A DNA stretch of 64,000 nucleotides. Source: JAPPLG01 sp965199935. Lineage in GTDB: Bacteria > Bdellovibrionota > Bdellovibrionia > Bdellovibrionales > UBA1609. The notes beneath the pieces were generated by a model. That model was not told the DNA's origin. It did not search any database and saw only the letters and a list, made by a program, of their open reading frames with translations. Position 1 is the stretch's first letter, and each line of letters opens with the position of its first letter. A program made the translations under genes and the position numbers. The stretch spans positions 372,001-436,000 of the forward strand of contig CBDATD010000001.1 of NCBI GenBank assembly GCA_965199935.1. Reading direction: 5' to 3'. This document shows positions 61,172 through 64,000 of the stretch, in pieces.

Positions 61172-63763
61172 CTAAGAAGATCTTTCTAAGACTTTTAAAG
61201 AAGCTGTCATAATGCTGGAAGGATCCAAGCCGTGATATTGATAAATATCCGAAGGTTTGCCGCATAACGAATGTTTTCGCACAGCCAAAGACTCTTGAGG
61301 GCGGCCCAATAAAGATCCAATATTATCCAACAGGCCGGGTTCTCCATCATGCACACTCACGATAGGAGCATTTGCGCTTAAATCCAGATCTCTTCTCAAA
61401 TGAGAATATTGACTGCTGTGAGCTAAGGCCCCCAACAGCAAATCCGGACTGGTCACAATAATCACGTTGGCGTAGATGCCTTTTTTTAGCAACTCCATAG
61501 AAGCTTCGCCGGCTTCTTTTCCTAAAGCTCCCATGGCAAAAATATTCACAACATTATCATCCTCTCGATAGTCTGCATAATTTTTGAAATCAATGAGATG
61601 ATAGGCCCCTGCTAAAACGTCTTTACGAATAACAGACATCATCTTTTCTATTGAAAGAGTTTCTATCTGAGACTCATCCACTGCAGATGAAATAGGAAAA
61701 TTTTTTGGATGAAGTTTTTTATCTCCTAAAGATTTTTTAAATCTAGCCTGCCGGCTTAAATAATGCACAAATTGTTTTTGATCCACTCCTCTGGTGACAG
61801 CTCTCAAAAGAACACCTGTCCGATCTTGATTTTCCCCTTTAATATGACGATGGAGGGCCTCTGTTAAAATCCAATCCACTTCCACACAAAAATAAGGCTC
61901 AAAAACCACCTGGCCCGGTATCTGGAAATCAGATTTCCAGCCATGTTGAGCCCCTTCTGGAGATAAGGTCACTCCGGAGGGAGTGCCTCCCAATATAAAA
62001 CTGGATTTCCAGTAAAGAGAGTAAAAGTATTGATCTAAGGCCCTCTTAATAAAAAAATCATACACCGTCATAAATGGAAAAAGAGGAATGCCTAGTATCT
62101 CTCCTATTTTCCCAAAAGCAGACAAACAAGAAACCGCTGATGATTCGGCAATTTCAAATCTTAAAAAACGATGACCGGGTTTTGTATCCGGCTGTAAGTC
62201 AGGCGATTTTTTATCTTCCAAAGCCCACTTGGAATTTTTTGAAGAAAGACGCGGCGTTTGATAAACTTTTTGATCCATATTGAAAGACAAGTTTGTAGAT
62301 GTTCCCACATCAGGAGACAGGGATACAAACATTTTAGAAACTTCTCGAAAAGGTTTTTCCTGTTCTCCAAGACCGGAGTTCAAAGCAATACGGCTCATCT
62401 TAGACATCCACTGCCCCAGCATCCACTGAGTGTGAGGATAACTCATCATCTTTAGAGGAATTCCCAGCTCTTGGGGAAGGCGGTCCGCCATTCCTTTAAA
62501 TTGCTTCTTATTCTCTTGGCGCATTTCTTTTTGCTGTTGAAATTCTTTTAAAAGCTCCTCATGTCTTTTCTGCAAAAATTTTCCTTCCGGAGATTTAGGT
62601 TCAAATTTAGGAAAATCTTTACTGCTTTCAGAAAAACCAGTTTTCTTTTTTAATGCCAACAGCTCCCTGCCTGAAGGCAGGGCAGAGTGATTCCCCCCCC
62701 GGCCTGCCATCTCCAGCCCCCAGCCCTTAAGGGTGTGGGCAATAACAGCACAAGGCTTTTGAGAAGACTGCTTGGATTCTTCCAAAGCTGAAGTGATGAT
62801 TTTCATATCATGTCCGCCTAAATCATGGACCGCTTCCTTCAGTTCAGAACCATTGAGGCTGTTTAGAAAATTTTTAAGCTTTGGAGATTGAGCTAAAATG
62901 AATTCACGGATTTGAGAGCTGTCCAGCTGAAGCAGGCTTTGCAGATCCCAATCCGAAAGATTTTCCAAAAATGTTTTAAACAAGGAGCCTTCTGGTTTTT
63001 TAAATAACTGAAGCCTTTTTTCACCGTGGCGTACTTGTAAGACATCCCAGCCATTGGCTAAAAAAGTTTTTTCAATTCTTTTATCATCTGTCCCCATAGG
63101 AGAATACGGCACACGATGTCCATCCAAACTTTGTCTGTTGTAATCAATAATCCATGTAAGAGAGCCTAACCCTCTTTCAGCAAAATCCGGAACGGCCTCA
63201 AACAAAGAGCCCTCCCGAAACTCTGAATCTCCAATAACCGCCCAAAAATGAGCTGGCGGGGCGGTCCAGCCTTGATCTCTTAAGTAATTATAAGCTAGAG
63301 CCAAATAACCTAACACCACTGGAGGAATGCCCACAGTACCGGAAGGAAGAAAATTATGATGATCTGGATCATAATGGGAATGATAAGATTGAAAAACATA
63401 AGGACGCTTTTTTGTTGAAAAATCTCTCAAACCGCCCATCGCCTGCTCTGCTGATGATTCTGAGAGAGGCCGGCCTTCGCAGTCTAACAGCAGATTCAAC
63501 AGATAATGGTAAGAATGATCTGTTGGGGAAGCATGAGGTTTATTGACAATAAAGTCGAAGCCTCTTCGAACAATCAAATGCAAAGCTCCCAAAATATGTA
63601 AAGCACTGGTGCTGGCTGAGCTATGCCCTCCCACTTTGGGATCCCCTTTCTGTTTATCAGGCCGCGAGTTGGCTTTTACAATCATTTGATTCAATAAATA
63701 ATGCGCGCCCAAAGCAATAGAATTCACGAACTCCCAATCTAAATTATGTGGTGATTTCTTCAT
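61172..63763 (-). CDS. aceE: AceE-type pyruvate dehydrogenase E1 component (homodimeric form)
   Basis: About 863 residues, near the AceE length. Thiamine diphosphate features: GGHSSASTSALHI (AceE GGHMAS), NKPHASPTDH, the TPP motif GDSEFREGSLFEA ending with IDYNRQSLDG about 30 residues on, AHTLKGWGLEMAGRGGNHSA, and the C-terminal domain with VNIFAMGALGKEAGEASMEL and DLLLGALAHSSQYSH. It decarboxylates pyruvate for the PDH complex. It is a divergent member, so specificity for another 2-oxo acid is possible. ATG 63763 or TTG 63772 may be the start. No E2 or E3 gene follows in the window. Confidence 0.8.
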   Translation of the reverse strand: MKKSPHNLDWEFVNSIALGAHYLLNQMIVKANSRPDKQKGDPKVGGHSSASTSALHILGALHLIVRRGFDFIVNKPHASPTDHSYHYLLNLLLDCEGRPLSESSAEQAMGGLRDFSTKKRPYVFQSYHSHYDPDHHNFLPSGTVGIPPVVLGYLALAYNYLRDQGWTAPPAHFWAVIGDSEFREGSLFEAVPDFAERGLGSLTWIIDYNRQSLDGHRVPYSPMGTDDKRIEKTFLANGWDVLQVRHGEKRLQLFKKPEGSLFKTFLENLSDWDLQSLLQLDSSQIREFILAQSPKLKNFLNSLNGSELKEAVHDLGGHDMKIITSALEESKQSSQKPCAVIAHTLKGWGLEMAGRGGNHSALPSGRELLALKKKTGFSESSKDFPKFEPKSPEGKFLQKRHEELLKEFQQQKEMRQENKKQFKGMADRLPQELGIPLKMMSYPHTQWMLGQWMSKMSRIALNSGLGEQEKPFREVSKMFVSLSPDVGTSTNLSFNMDQKVYQTPRLSSKNSKWALEDKKSPDLQPDTKPGHRFLRFEIAESSAVSCLSAFGKIGEILGIPLFPFMTVYDFFIKRALDQYFYSLYWKSSFILGGTPSGVTLSPEGAQHGWKSDFQIPGQVVFEPYFCVEVDWILTEALHRHIKGENQDRTGVLLRAVTRGVDQKQFVHYLSRQARFKKSLGDKKLHPKNFPISSAVDESQIETLSIEKMMSVIRKDVLAGAYHLIDFKNYADYREDDNVVNIFAMGALGKEAGEASMELLKKGIYANVIIVTSPDLLLGALAHSSQYSHLRRDLDLSANAPIVSVHDGEPGLLDNIGSLLGRPQESLAVRKHSLCGKPSDIYQYHGLDPSSIMTASLKVLERSS

Positions 63764-63768
63764 AGGAC

Positions 63769-64000
63769 TCAAAAAGAGGAAGGCCGCCTGGAAGGCTTCT
63801 GATGGGTTAATGCAAACGTGTAATGCAATCGAACTTGACCATCTTCAGAGACAAGACGCTCCGGAGGATTAGGAAAAGGATGAGCCCTCCTAATAGCTTC
63901 TAAAGAAGCAATATCCAACTTATCCAGCCCGCTCTTTTTTCTCAAAATAAGAGAGTTGAGGCGGCCGCTGGCGGACAGCAAAGCTTCTATCCGAGTGGTT
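63769..64000 (-). CDS. C-terminal end of a TonB/TolA-like protein (partial)
   Basis: An open frame entering from the right edge. The end has the TonB C-terminal pattern: SGLDKLDIASLEAIRRAHPF, PNPPERL, and VRLHYTFAL. The stop overlaps the possible TTG start of aceE, so they may be co-transcribed. The upstream part is outside the window. Confidence 0.65.
   Translation of the reverse strand, partial: TTRIEALLSASGRLNSLILRKKSGLDKLDIASLEAIRRAHPFPNPPERLVSEDGQVRLHYTFALTHQKPSRRPSSF

Noticed and set aside
62690..62700. C8 run inside aceE as another phase-variable tract
   Set aside because: It encodes the conserved GRGGN segment of the enzyme, so it is constrained by coding and not a promoter.
1..64000. 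CRISPR arrays, transposases, integrases and prophage genes
   Set aside because: None were seen: no regularly spaced repeats and no transposase or phage structural motifs among the reading frames.

Overview
The window reads as one chromosome segment of a low-GC Gram-negative bacterium. It carries outer-membrane and envelope machinery (tolQRAB, bamD, mlaEFD, several lipoproteins and beta-barrel-like secreted proteins), the mreC-mreD-mrdA-rodA rod-shape operon, murI and dapD, a one-piece tmRNA and an RNase Y. A Gram-negative envelope together with RNase Y, one-piece tmRNA, ankyrin/LRR secreted proteins and many TPR proteins points to the Bdellovibrionota or another deltaproteobacterial-grade lineage rather than an alphaproteobacterium. 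That placement is inference.

Layout. 0-10 kb: pyrC, a sufBCD Fe-S assembly operon on the minus strand, tolQRA and tolB, and a glycolate/D-lactate-type FAD oxidase. 10.3-16 kb is the main accessory stretch: a winged-helix/nucleoside-deoxyribosyltransferase-like protein, an LRR protein, a lipoprotein, a decayed gene and a large secreted ankyrin protein, with a duplicated upstream region and a poly-G promoter. 16-31 kb: orphan signalling kinases, small envelope proteins, nusB, ppsR, a kinase/receiver pair, rsmD-coaD-aminotransferase, a LysR regulator and RNase Y. 31-38.9 kb: tmRNA (minus strand), a lipoprotein, mlaEFD, a cyclic-nucleotide-binding protein, an AI-2E-type exporter, bamD, a TPR protein and hpt. 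39-48 kb: a VWA lipoprotein, a PpiD-like chaperone, the mre/mrd/rod operon, a CPA2 antiporter, tRNA-Leu and murI. 49-52.7 kb: a restriction-modification cassette. 52.9-57.5 kb: two large secreted proteins of unknown role, one with a J domain. 57.7-64 kb: dapD (frameshifted), a lipoprotein, hsp20, an aceE-type pyruvate dehydrogenase E1 and the end of a TonB-like gene.

The most notable structures are these. (1) A two-gene restriction-modification cassette (HTH-adenine methyltransferase plus PD-(D/E)xK nuclease) sits between two near-identical 265-bp direct repeats that are the 3' end of an M14 peptidase gene, so the cassette appears to have inserted with a long target duplication and could excise precisely. 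(2) A shared promoter-like motif with a nine-G tract between its -35-like and -10-like hexamers lies upstream of two unrelated secreted-protein genes, at 11.7 kb and 57.55 kb, and looks like a transcriptional phase-variation switch. (3) dapD is broken by one extra G in a six-G run. (4) A J-domain protein carries an N-terminal export signal.

All functional calls come from reading motifs by eye. No database search was run.
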